Shown piece by piece: positions 7,400 through 14,863 of a DNA stretch of 64,000 nucleotides; position 1 is the first letter of the stretch; every line of letters starts with the position of its first letter. The translations under genes were made by a program, and so were the position numbers. The stretch comes from Microbacterium pygmaeum (GTDB lineage Bacteria > Actinomycetota > Actinomycetes > Actinomycetales > Microbacteriaceae). Where the stretch lies: assembly GCF_900100885.1 (NCBI RefSeq), contig NZ_LT629692.1, forward strand, positions 3,534,001 to 3,598,000, read 5' to 3'. Under the pieces are notes generated by a model. That model ran no database searches and was not told the DNA's origin. It was given only the letters and a program-made list of their open reading frames with translations.

Positions 7400-8587
7400 A
7401 TGCACCTGGCCGAGCTGACCGCGCTGCTCACCCCGGAAGGCCTGCGGCTGCTGGACGACCTCGATCCGCAGGCGGTGTCTGCCGACGTCACCGGCACCGT
7501 GTCGCGGCTGCGCAAGGCCGGGCACTCCCCCGAGCTCGTGTCGGCCGTCGTCGGACAGGCCCAGCTCCGGTCGCGCGCGAGCGCCAAGTTCGGGCCGTTC
7601 GCCGACCGGATGCTGTTCACCAAAGCCGGCCTCGAGCAGGCGACGCGCCTGGCGATCGCCGGCCGCCATGCTGCGCGATTCCGCGACGCCGGCATTGCGC
7701 GCGTCGCCGACCTGGGTTGCGGCATCGGCGGAGACGCCCTCGGCATGGCCGGTCTCGGGCTCGACGTGACGGCTGTGGACGCCGACGAGGTGACCGCCGC
7801 GATCGCCGCCTACAACCTGGCGCCGTTCGGCGACACGGTCACCGTGCAGACCGGGCGGGCCGAGGCATCCGATCTGTCCTCCGTCGACGGCGTGTGGCTC
7901 GATCCCGCGCGTCGCACGGCCGGGCACGCCGAGACCTCGCGCACGCGCCCGGAGGACTGGTCGCCGTCGCTGGAGTGGGCGTTCGCGCTCGCGGAGCGCA
8001 TGCCCACCGGTATCAAACTCGGGCCGGGCCTGGACCGGGCGCTGATCCCCGATGACGTCGAGGCGCAGTGGGTGAGCGCCGAGGGTTCCACGGTCGAGCT
8101 CGTGCTCTGGTCGGGCGCGCTCGCCCGCGATGACGTGCGACGTGCGGCGCTGGTCGTGCGCGGCGAGTCGGCCTGGGAGCTGACGGCGGGGGCGGATGCC
8201 GAGGACCAGCCGGTCCGGCCGCTCGGCGCGTACCTGCACGAGCCCGACGGGGCCGTGATCCGCGCCCGGCTGATCGGCGAGGTGGCGCGGGCGCTCGAAG
8301 CCGGGATGCTCGCCGACCAGATCGCCTATCTCACCTCGGACGCCGCGCTGACCAGCCCCTTCGTCTCGAGCTTCCGGGTGCGGGAAGAGCTGCCGGCCGA
8401 CACCCGCGCACTCGCCCGCGCGCTGCGCGAGCGCGGCATCGGGACGCTGGAGATCAAGAAGCGCGGCGTCGATGTCGACCCGGCGGTGCTGCGGCGCACG
8501 CTGAAGCTGCAGGGCAGCGAGTCGGCGACGCTCTTCCTCACGCGGATCGGGTCGAAGCGCTCGGCGATCCTGGCCGACCGGGTGTGA
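7400..8587 (+). CDS. Class I SAM-dependent methyltransferase with THUMP-like C-terminus
   Basis: This is a 395-residue protein. An N-terminal helical region precedes a Rossmann methyltransferase core with motif I VADLGCGIGGDAL at about residues 102-114, an acidic motif II (TAVDAD, 124-129) and WLDPARRT near 170 in the motif IV position. The C-terminal third resembles the THUMP-like domain attached to such enzymes, ending with an RGIGTLEIKKRG segment. The substrate is unknown; RNA is likely from the domain type. It stands alone, convergent with the small membrane protein at 8656-9159. The start is supported by the leaderless promoter signature 6 nt upstream. Confidence 0.85.
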   Translation: MHLAELTALLTPEGLRLLDDLDPQAVSADVTGTVSRLRKAGHSPELVSAVVGQAQLRSRASAKFGPFADRMLFTKAGLEQATRLAIAGRHAARFRDAGIARVADLGCGIGGDALGMAGLGLDVTAVDADEVTAAIAAYNLAPFGDTVTVQTGRAEASDLSSVDGVWLDPARRTAGHAETSRTRPEDWSPSLEWAFALAERMPTGIKLGPGLDRALIPDDVEAQWVSAEGSTVELVLWSGALARDDVRRAALVVRGESAWELTAGADAEDQPVRPLGAYLHEPDGAVIRARLIGEVARALEAGMLADQIAYLTSDAALTSPFVSSFRVREELPADTRALARALRERGIGTLEIKKRGVDVDPAVLRRTLKLQGSESATLFLTRIGSKRSAILADRV

Positions 8588-8611
8588 CATCCGCTCGTCG
8601 AGCTCGACCGC

Positions 8612-8677
8612 TCAGACGAACAGATCCACCTGGTCAGACGAACAGATCCACCTGGTCAGACGAACAGATCCACCTGG
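8612..8677. repeat. Triplicated 22-bp tandem repeat at a gene end
   Basis: There are three perfect head-to-tail copies of a 22-bp unit beginning TCAGACGAACAG, at 8612-8633, 8634-8655 and 8656-8677. The third copy holds the stop codon and last codons of the minus-strand gene; the other two lie just downstream in the gap to the methyltransferase gene. Confidence 0.95.
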
Positions 8678-9159
8678 GTCCCCGCCCACATCAACCACCC
8701 GGCGCTGTAGACCACCGAGATCGCGCCCAGCACGATCGCCCATACGGCGACTCCCCGCGGTTCGAGGGGACGCCGCAGCGCGACGATCGCCGCGATGATG
8801 GCGGCGAGTCCGACGGGGAAGGCCCATCCGATGAACATCGACAGCACGAGTGCGGCGATCGCGAATCCGAGCGACCAGGCGGCGAGTCCGCGATAGGGCG
8901 CGCGCGGTTCGGGTGGCGCCCACAGGACGAGCGGTTGGTCTTCGGATGGACCCTCGACCGTCAGCTCCTCCGGCAGGACGCCGACCGGCGCGGTGGGCCA
9001 GCGCTCGAACCCGCCGCGGTGGCGGCCGGGAACACCGGATTCGGCTCCGACCGGGGCGACATCGGGCGACGGGGGTTCGACGACGGGGGGCTTCGGCTGG
9101 GTGATCGAGGGCTTCGGCTCAGCATCCTCGGGTTCCGTGCCGGGCTCGCGATCGCTCAT
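8656..9159 (-). CDS. DUF4190-like small membrane protein
   Basis: This is a 167-residue protein. An acidic, Pro-rich cytoplasmic N-terminus (about residues 1-90) is followed by three hydrophobic helices with AAWSLGFAIAALVLSMFIG and a second pair further on, the pattern of DUF4190-type proteins. The function is unknown. The ATG overlaps the tsaD stop (ATGA), so it is the last gene of the tsaB-rimI-tsaD operon. Its final codons are part of a triplicated 22-bp repeat, showing recent slippage at the operon end. Confidence 0.75.
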   Translation of the reverse strand: MSDREPGTEPEDAEPKPSITQPKPPVVEPPSPDVAPVGAESGVPGRHRGGFERWPTAPVGVLPEELTVEGPSEDQPLVLWAPPEPRAPYRGLAAWSLGFAIAALVLSMFIGWAFPVGLAAIIAAIVALRRPLEPRGVAVWAIVLGAISVVYSAGWLMWAGTQVDLFV

Positions 9160-10223
9160 GACAGAGCCCCCACCTGGATCTCGGTCACCGGCAGCGTCGA
9201 GTCCGCGCCGAAGGCGAGGGTCGAGGGCTCCCGACCGGCCATCACGAGTTCGGCGGCGAGCGCCGCGATCATCGCGCCGTTGTCGGTGCACAGCGACAGC
9301 GGAGGGATGCGGAGCGTGACGCCCGCGGCATCCGCTCGCTGTTTCGCCACATCGCGAAGCCTGCGGTTGGCGATCACTCCGCCACCCAGGAGCAGGCGAG
9401 GGACGCCGTGGTCCGCGCACGCGGCGAGAGCCTTGGTGACCAGCACATCGACGACGGCTTCGCGGAAGGATGCCGCGACATCGGCGACCGGGATGTCTTC
9501 GCCGAGCGCCGAGCGCTGCTCGGTCCATCGCGCGACGGCCGTCTTGAGCCCGGAGAACGAGAAGTCGTAGCGGTGCTTGGCGAGATCCGACGCCCGGGAG
9601 AGCCCACGGGGGAAGGCGATCGCCGTCGGGTCGCCCTCCGCTGCCGCGCGATCGATCTCGGGGCCGCCCGGGTAGGGCAGGCCGAGGAGTCGTGCCACCT
9701 TGTCGAAGGCCTCACCGGCGGCGTCGTCCATCGTCTCGCCGAGGAGCTCGACATCGCCGGTCAGGTCGCGCACGAGCAGCAGCGACGTGTGACCGCCGCT
9801 CACCAGCAGCGCGACGGTGGGGTACTCCAGCCGCGGCGCATCGCCGTCGAGGATGTCGGCGGCGATGTGCCCGACGAGGTGATTCACGGCGTACAGGGGC
9901 GTGCCGAGCGAGACGGCGAGCGCCTTGGCCGCACCGATGCCGACCATGAGTGCGCCGGCCAGCCCCGGCCCGGAGGTGACCGCGATCGCGTCGAGCTCGT
10001 CGAGGCCAACCCCTGCTTCGGAGAGCGCGGCCTCGATCGAGGGGGTGAGCGCCTCGAGGTGGGCGCGCGCGGCGACCTCGGGCACGACGCCGCCGTAGCG
10101 GGCGTGCTCGTCCATGCTGCTGGCGATCGTGTTGCTCAGCAGCGTCCGGCCGCGGACGATCCCGATGCCGGTCTCATCGCAGCTGGTCTCGATCCCGAGG
10201 ATCAGCGGCTCGGCGCGGTTCAC
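9156..10223 (-). CDS. tsaD: tRNA N6-adenosine threonylcarbamoyltransferase TsaD
   Basis: This is a 355-residue ASKHA-fold protein. With TsaB and TsaE it transfers threonylcarbamoyl to A37 of ANN-decoding tRNAs (t6A), an essential modification. The visible signatures are ILGIETSCDETG at 8-19, the metal-binding HLVGH (His115 and His119) and VSGGHTSLLLV near 145. Length is normal for the family. It lies in a tight cluster: the rimI stop overlaps its ATG region by 4 bp, and its own stop overlaps the next gene. Confidence 0.97.
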   Translation of the reverse strand: MNRAEPLILGIETSCDETGIGIVRGRTLLSNTIASSMDEHARYGGVVPEVAARAHLEALTPSIEAALSEAGVGLDELDAIAVTSGPGLAGALMVGIGAAKALAVSLGTPLYAVNHLVGHIAADILDGDAPRLEYPTVALLVSGGHTSLLLVRDLTGDVELLGETMDDAAGEAFDKVARLLGLPYPGGPEIDRAAAEGDPTAIAFPRGLSRASDLAKHRYDFSFSGLKTAVARWTEQRSALGEDIPVADVAASFREAVVDVLVTKALAACADHGVPRLLLGGGVIANRRLRDVAKQRADAAGVTLRIPPLSLCTDNGAMIAALAAELVMAGREPSTLAFGADSTLPVTEIQVGALS

Positions 10224-10720
10224 GTGCAGGCTCCCGCCTCGGCGCCGTCATCGGGGCGGTTGCGTGCCGTCCAGCCGGACACGTCGAGGCGCATCACGAT
10301 CGCGTCGACGTCGTCGGGCTGGTAGTAGTGCGCGCGGCGGCCGACCTCGGTGAAGCCCTCCGATGCGTACAGCGCCTGGGCCACCGGGTTGTCGGCCCGC
10401 ACCTCGAGGAACACGTCGCGCGTGCCGCGCCGCGCCGCCTCGGCGAGCAGATCGGTCACGAGGGCGCGCCCGCGACCTCGGCCGCGCGCGCTCGCGGCGA
10501 TCGCGATGGTCTGGATGTCGGCATCCGTCGCCCCCTTCACCGCACGGAGCCCGGCGTACCCGATCAGATTCCCGGCCTCTTCGACGACCAGGTACCAGCC
10601 GTGCGGGGATGCGAGCTCTTCGCGCATCATCGTCTCCGACCAGGCGTCGGTCGGGAAGGAGATGCGCTCGAGCGCCATGATCGCCTCGAGGTCGTCCAGG
10701 GTGGCGGGACGCGTCGTCAT
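10220..10720 (-). CDS. rimI: Ribosomal protein N-acetyltransferase RimI family
   Basis: This is a 166-residue GNAT-fold acetyltransferase. RimI acetylates the N-terminal alanine of ribosomal protein S18. The acetyl-CoA loop is seen as IAASARGRGRGRALV near residues 75-89, and the family C-terminal elements EVRADNPVAQALYASEGF and VGRRAHYY follow. It lies between tsaB and tsaD with 4-bp overlaps on both sides, the usual actinobacterial arrangement. The true substrate in actinobacteria is less certain than in E. coli. Confidence 0.92.
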   Translation of the reverse strand: MTTRPATLDDLEAIMALERISFPTDAWSETMMREELASPHGWYLVVEEAGNLIGYAGLRAVKGATDADIQTIAIAASARGRGRGRALVTDLLAEAARRGTRDVFLEVRADNPVAQALYASEGFTEVGRRAHYYQPDDVDAIVMRLDVSGWTARNRPDDGAEAGACT

Positions 10721-11376
10721 GTGCCCACCCGCTTCGGCGCGTGGGGCAGGGTGATGTCGGGCGAACGCAGATACAGCGGCTCGGTGCCGGTGAGGGTGCG
10801 GCCGGAAGCGAGGGCTCGGGATGCCACGAGCGCGACCATCGCGGCCGGCACCGCCGTCGCGTCCCGGCGTTGGGCCCCCAGCTCGGCGAGGCGCTCGTCG
10901 AGGTCAACGCGCGGGATGAGCATCGACTCGGTCGCGCGGATCGGGAGTCCGTCGTCGTCGATGCCGTCATAGACGGTGTAGGCGAACTCGCGGCGGCGAG
11001 CATCGGTGACCACGGCGAAACGAGGAGTGTCGGTCTCGCCGAGCATCCCGTCGAGCAGGACCTCGAGCGCGATCGCATCGTGGCTGGGCACCGGCACGAC
11101 CGGGATGCCGCGGCCCAGCGCGAACGCGCGGGCGGCGGCGATCCCGACCCGCAGTCCGGTGAACGGGCCGGGACCCATGCCCGCAGCGACAGAGGTCAGC
11201 GACTCGCTCGATGACTCGCGGGACAGCGCGGCTGCGGCCAGGGCCCTCTGCAGCAGATCGCCGATCGCCTCGGCGTGCCCGAGCGGATTCTCGCTGGACT
11301 CCGTGGCCAGCACGACGCCGTCGTCCTCGACCACCGCGACGGCGGTGCCGAGGGACGTGTCGATGGCGAGGATCAC
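10717..11376 (-). CDS. tsaB: t6A biosynthesis protein TsaB
   Basis: This is a 219-residue paralogue of TsaD (ASKHA fold) that acts as its scaffold partner in t6A synthesis. The N-terminus VILAIDTSLGTAVAVVEDD and the GPGPFTGLRVGIAAARAFA motif near residue 65 are characteristic. I chose the GTG at 11376, although the frame stays open upstream, because it gives the family length and lies 6 nt after a TACCCT box. That spacing suggests leaderless expression of the tsaB-rimI-tsaD operon. Confidence 0.93.
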   Translation of the reverse strand: MILAIDTSLGTAVAVVEDDGVVLATESSENPLGHAEAIGDLLQRALAAAALSRESSSESLTSVAAGMGPGPFTGLRVGIAAARAFALGRGIPVVPVPSHDAIALEVLLDGMLGETDTPRFAVVTDARRREFAYTVYDGIDDDGLPIRATESMLIPRVDLDERLAELGAQRRDATAVPAAMVALVASRALASGRTLTGTEPLYLRSPDITLPHAPKRVGT

Positions 11377-11382
11377 CCTTCC

Positions 11383-11388
11383 AGGGTA
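11383..11388 (-). promoter_or_regulatory. Leaderless-type -10 box of the tsaB operon
   Basis: TACCCT (minus strand) lies 6 nt before the GTG at 11376. It fits leaderless transcription of tsaB-rimI-tsaD. Confidence 0.5.
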
Positions 11389-11430
11389 GTCGGGGGCGCC
11401 CGCGCGGGCGGTGCTCGGCGGAGTCGCCGA

Positions 11431-11497
11431 ATCAGGAGATCTCGCCGGGACAGGAGGATTCGGCGCAGAACGTCCTGTGCCGGTGAGATCTCCTGAT
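11431..11497. repeat. 67-bp imperfect palindrome (REP-like)
   Basis: The 25-nt arms 11431-11455 and 11473-11497 are complementary at 23 of 25 positions around a 17-nt centre. The outer 13 bases (ATCAGGAGATCTC) pair perfectly. It lies between the divergent tsaB and hydrolase genes. A related palindrome with the same TCAGG...ATCTCCTGA ends lies at 49976-50050. Confidence 0.85.
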
Positions 11498-11505
11498 CTG
11501 GTGTC

Positions 11506-11629
11506 GCGAGCGCGGCGTGGGTACGGTGTCTCGGCGCGGCGCGCAGCGCGCAGCGCGGCGGCGGGATCCGCGAGCGCGGCGTGGGTACGGTGTCGGGCGC
11601 GCAGCGTGCGGCGCGGCGGCGCGAGGCAT
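11506..11629. repeat. Tandem duplication of about 60 bp
   Basis: The 25-base block beginning GCGAGCGCGGCGTGGG occurs at 11506-11530 and 11570-11594. The GC-rich bases after each copy are also similar, so two units of about 64 and 60 bp are seen. No gene is evident in 11377-11659 apart from this and the palindrome. Confidence 0.75.
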
Positions 11630-11659
11630 CCGATCCCCCGACGGCCACGAACAACGAGC

Positions 11660-12616
11660 GTGAACCTCCCGCACGCGCTCCCGCTCCGCACCGACGCGGA
11701 GGCGCTCGGCCTGCAGCGCCTCGTCATCCCGACCTCCGTCGGTGAGATCGTGGTGCGCGCGGGCCGGCGCACGGGCGGCCCGGCGACGATCCTCCTGCAC
11801 GGCGCCGCCGGATCGTGGACGACCTGGACGCCGCTGCTCGCGGCATCCGCTCTCGCCCACGCGCCGCTGACCGACGTGATCGCACTCGACCTGCCCGGCT
11901 GGGGTGAGAGCTGCGGCATCGATCGCGTGCACAGCGTCGGCGATCTCTCGGACGCCATCGTCGAGGTCGCGCGAGCGCTCGGATACGACTCGTGGCGCGT
12001 AGTCGGTCACTCGCTGGGCGGGTTCGTGGCGCTGGACGTCGCTGCGCGGCATCCGGATTCCACGCTCGGTGTCGTACTCGTCTCGGCCAGCGGCGCCGCC
12101 GTCGTCGATGCGATCCGCCGGCCGCTTCGCGGCGGCCTCGCGCTGCCGGGCTTCGCGGGCATGCTGCTCGGGATGCGCGCGCTCGCCGCGTTCGGCGCGG
12201 CCGGGCGCGGGTTCGTGCGCTTCCTGGCCGAACGGGGATGGATGCCGGCACTCACCGCGCCGCTGTTCTCGGCGTCCGTGCATCCGTCGGTGGTCGCGGC
12301 GTTCGCCGACGAGGCCCGCCCCGCCGCGTTCGGCGCGGCCGCACGGCTGGCAGCAGCCTACGAACTGCGGACCTGGACCGGAGTGCGCTGTCCGGTGCGC
12401 TCCGTCCGCGGAGCGCGCGATGTCTTCGCCGGAGAGTCGGATGCCGCGGCCTTCATCGCCCTGATCCCCGAGTTCCGCGAGGTGCGCCTGGCCGGTGCCG
12501 GGCACTTCGCGCACATCGAGCGTCCGGATGCCGTGCTCGACGCGCTTCTTCGGGAGCAGTCAACGGGCGTCGCACGACGCACCGCGAACGCGCTGGACGG
12601 CGCGGCTCGTTCGTAG
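11660..12616 (+). CDS. Alpha/beta hydrolase
   Basis: This is a 318-residue alpha/beta-hydrolase-fold protein. The oxyanion HG motif is LLHGAAGSW near residues 46-54, the nucleophile elbow is VVGHSLGG (Ser near 119), and the catalytic His is in GAGHFAHIERPD near residue 280. The acid is probably the Asp of ARDVF near 256. The substrate cannot be told; an esterase or C-C hydrolase acting on a small molecule is likely. I chose the GTG at 11660, about where homology would begin. It lies on the opposite strand between tsaE and tsaB, interrupting an otherwise minus-strand block. Confidence 0.8.
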   Translation: MNLPHALPLRTDAEALGLQRLVIPTSVGEIVVRAGRRTGGPATILLHGAAGSWTTWTPLLAASALAHAPLTDVIALDLPGWGESCGIDRVHSVGDLSDAIVEVARALGYDSWRVVGHSLGGFVALDVAARHPDSTLGVVLVSASGAAVVDAIRRPLRGGLALPGFAGMLLGMRALAAFGAAGRGFVRFLAERGWMPALTAPLFSASVHPSVVAAFADEARPAAFGAAARLAAAYELRTWTGVRCPVRSVRGARDVFAGESDAAAFIALIPEFREVRLAGAGHFAHIERPDAVLDALLREQSTGVARRTANALDGAARS

Positions 12617-12621
12617 CCGGC

Positions 12622-13107
12622 TCAGCGGGGGTGGCGGGTGACCGTCACCGTCCGTGGCGCATCGGCATCGAGTTCGGCGTCGGGCGCTGCGACGTCGAGC
12701 TGATCGCCGCGCGGGCGCTCCAGCTCGATCTCCCACCATCGGTCGCGGAGCCCATCGACCATCCCGCGGCCCCACTCGACGATGACGACCGAGCCGTCCA
12801 GATCGATGTCGAGGTCGTCGAGCTCGAGCGCCGAGCCGAGCCGGTAGGCGTCGACGTGCACGAGCGGGGGGCCGTCGACGAGGGACGGGTGCGTCCGGGC
12901 GATCACGAATGTCGGACTCTGGACGGGGCCGCGCACGCCGAGCCCCGCCGCGATCCCGCGGGTGAGGGTCGTCTTCCCCGCGCCCAGCGGGCCGGTGAGG
13001 ACGAGGAGGTCGCCGGGGGCCAGCATCCGCCCGATCTTCTCGCCGAAGGTCTCCATGTCATCGGGCGTGGCGACCTCGCGGCGCCCGAGCAGGGTGTCGA
13101 GGGTCAC
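12622..13107 (-). CDS. tsaE: tRNA threonylcarbamoyladenosine ATPase TsaE
   Basis: This is a 161-residue P-loop ATPase that drives turnover of the TsaB-TsaD complex in t6A synthesis. The Walker A is TGPLGAGKTTLTRG near residues 38-51. The family motifs SPTFVIA, HVDAYRL and VVIVEWG are all present. The GTG start gives the normal length. It lies downstream of alr across a 151-bp palindromic spacer, and its stop is 5 bp from that of the convergent hydrolase. Confidence 0.95.
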   Translation of the reverse strand: MTLDTLLGRREVATPDDMETFGEKIGRMLAPGDLLVLTGPLGAGKTTLTRGIAAGLGVRGPVQSPTFVIARTHPSLVDGPPLVHVDAYRLGSALELDDLDIDLDGSVVIVEWGRGMVDGLRDRWWEIELERPRGDQLDVAAPDAELDADAPRTVTVTRHPR

Positions 13108-13122
13108 TGTGCGGCGCCTCCC

Positions 13123-13222
13123 GTGTCATAACTCAGCCTCTGCATCGGGGCCGCGACGACCGATGCCCGGGATTCCGCGGTCGCTCCGTCACGCGGGCCG
13201 CGCCCAGGCGGAGTCATGACAC
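13123..13222. repeat. 100-bp nested inverted repeat between alr and tsaE
   Basis: The outer arms GTGTCATAACTC (13123-13134) and GAGTCATGACAC (13211-13222) match at 11 of 12 positions. Inside, GCATCGG and CCGATGC form a second dyad. It lies in the transcribed spacer of the alr-tsaE block and could form a large RNA hairpin or be a REP-like element. Confidence 0.65.
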
Positions 13223-13258
13223 ACGCGGGCGCCGAGACCGGCAGCCGCACCCGCCCCG

Positions 13259-14383
13259 TCACGCCGAAACCTGCCGCCGCGGCACGCGTGGGCCGATGCG
13301 CGTCACGATCTCGTAGTTGATGGTGCCCGCGGCCGTGCCCCACTCGTCCGCCGCGGGCACGCCCAGCGTCGGATCCCCGAACAGCACGACCTCGTCGCCC
13401 ACCGAGACGGGGTGATCGCCGACGTCGACGACGAACTGGTCCATCGCGATGCGACCCGCGACCGAGAACCGCGTGCCGCCGATCGTGACCGGTCCTGCGC
13501 CGGACGCCGCTCGTGGCACGCCATCGGCATAGCCGACGGGCACGAGCGCCAGGGTGGTCTCGCGCTCGGTGCGGTAGTCGTAGCCGTACGAGACTCCCTG
13601 GCCGGGGGGCACGCGGCGCACCGCGGCGACCGCGCCGCGCAACGTCATCGCGGGCCGCAGTCCCAGGTCGGCCGAGGAACGGTCGGCGAAGGGTGAGAGT
13701 CCGTACAGTCCGATGCCGATGCGCACACAGCCGAGCCGCGCCTCGGGAAGCGCGATCGCCGCGTGCGTGGCGGCGATATGCCGCAGCGGCGGGGCGAGAC
13801 CAGCGGATGCCGCGACGCCGACGCCCTCCTCGAACCGCCGCAGCGCCGCGCGGTCGTCGTCGGCGGACGCGTTGGAGAGATGGCTGAACAGGCCGATCAC
13901 GCGCAGCTTGCCGATCCGCTCGAGTCGGGCGGCCTCGGCGAAGACGACGCGGTAGTCCTCGGGCGCGATGCCGTTGCGGCTCAGCCCGGTCTCGAGCTTG
14001 AGGTGCACGCCGACCGCGTGCTCGCCGGATGCCGCCGCGGCAGCGGCCAGGAGCTGGTCGATGTTCGAGATGCCGAGCTCGACGCCTGCCGAGGCGGCCT
14101 CGGTGAAGTTGGCACCCGGGGCGTGCAGCCACGCGAGGATGGGCGCCATGATCCCGCCGCGGCGCAGCGCCAGTGCCTCGCCGATGTCGGCGACGCCGAG
14201 TCGGGTCGCGCCGCCGTCGAGTGCGGCGGCTGCGGTGCGAACGGCACCGTGTCCGTAGCCGTCGGCCTTGACGACCGCGATGATCTCGGAGTCGGTCAGG
14301 CGCCGCAGGTGGCGCACATTGGCGGTGATGGCGCCGACGTCGATGCGCGCTTCGCGCATCACGCCCGGGGGCATGGCGGTCAC
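13259..14383 (-). CDS. alr: Alanine racemase
   Basis: This is a 374-residue fold-III PLP enzyme that makes D-alanine for peptidoglycan. The PLP lysine is Lys39 in AVVKADGYGHG. The second catalytic base is the Tyr in GVSYGYDYRT, and MDQFVVDVGD is also conserved. The GTG at 14383 overlaps the acpS stop (GTGA); longer in-frame starts would run deep into acpS. It is co-transcribed with acpS and probably tsaE. Confidence 0.95.
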   Translation of the reverse strand: MTAMPPGVMREARIDVGAITANVRHLRRLTDSEIIAVVKADGYGHGAVRTAAAALDGGATRLGVADIGEALALRRGGIMAPILAWLHAPGANFTEAASAGVELGISNIDQLLAAAAAASGEHAVGVHLKLETGLSRNGIAPEDYRVVFAEAARLERIGKLRVIGLFSHLSNASADDDRAALRRFEEGVGVAASAGLAPPLRHIAATHAAIALPEARLGCVRIGIGLYGLSPFADRSSADLGLRPAMTLRGAVAAVRRVPPGQGVSYGYDYRTERETTLALVPVGYADGVPRAASGAGPVTIGGTRFSVAGRIAMDQFVVDVGDHPVSVGDEVVLFGDPTLGVPAADEWGTAAGTINYEIVTRIGPRVPRRQVSA

Positions 14384-14787
14384 GTGCGCGCCCCGTCGTC
14401 GGGAGGCGTCGCGCTGAGAAACGCCGCGCTGGGAAGGGCCGATTCGGCGATCACGTACGCGGTCGCCAGGCCGGCGTCGTGCGACATCGACAGGTGCACC
14501 GTCGTGATGCCGCGGTCGGCGAGAACGGCGGCGGTCGATCCGGTGAGGGTGAACCACGGACGACCGGATGCCTCGGGCGTGACCTCGATCTCGGTCCAGT
14601 GCACGCCGTCCGACCCGCCGAGGGCCTTGATGAGCGCTTCCTTGGCGGCGTAGCGCGCGGCGAGCGACCGGGGCGGCAACCGGCGCTCATCGGCTGTGAA
14701 CAGGCGTTCGAGGAGCCGCGGAGTCCGCTCGATCGTGCGCTCGAAGCGCGCGATGTCGACGAGGTCGACGCCGATCCCGACGATCAC
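14380..14787 (-). CDS. acpS: Holo-[acyl-carrier-protein] synthase
   Basis: This is a 135-residue AcpS-type phosphopantetheinyl transferase, which moves 4'-phosphopantetheine from CoA to ACP. The Mg-binding motifs are GIGVDLVDIARF (Asp8) and RYAAKEALIKAL (Glu near 58). It may also activate the small ACP of the polysaccharide operon at 30327-30590 (inference). Its GTG lies about 27 bp after a TACAGT box, and the glmS terminator hairpin sits immediately upstream. Confidence 0.95.
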   Translation of the reverse strand: MIVGIGVDLVDIARFERTIERTPRLLERLFTADERRLPPRSLAARYAAKEALIKALGGSDGVHWTEIEVTPEASGRPWFTLTGSTAAVLADRGITTVHLSMSHDAGLATAYVIAESALPSAAFLSATPPDDGART

Positions 14788-14820
14788 GCGCGAACCCGTT
14801 TCAGCACTCCGCCACTGTAT

Positions 14821-14851
14821 CCCGGGCGATCGGCGCGGACGATCGCCCGGG
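14821..14851 (-). terminator. Hairpin terminator after glmS
   Basis: This is a perfect 12-bp stem, CCCGGGCGATCG with CGATCGCCCGGG, around a 7-nt loop. It lies 12 bp downstream of the glmS stop and just before acpS. There is no clear U-tract. Confidence 0.65.
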
Positions 14852-14863
14852 TTCCGCCGACGT

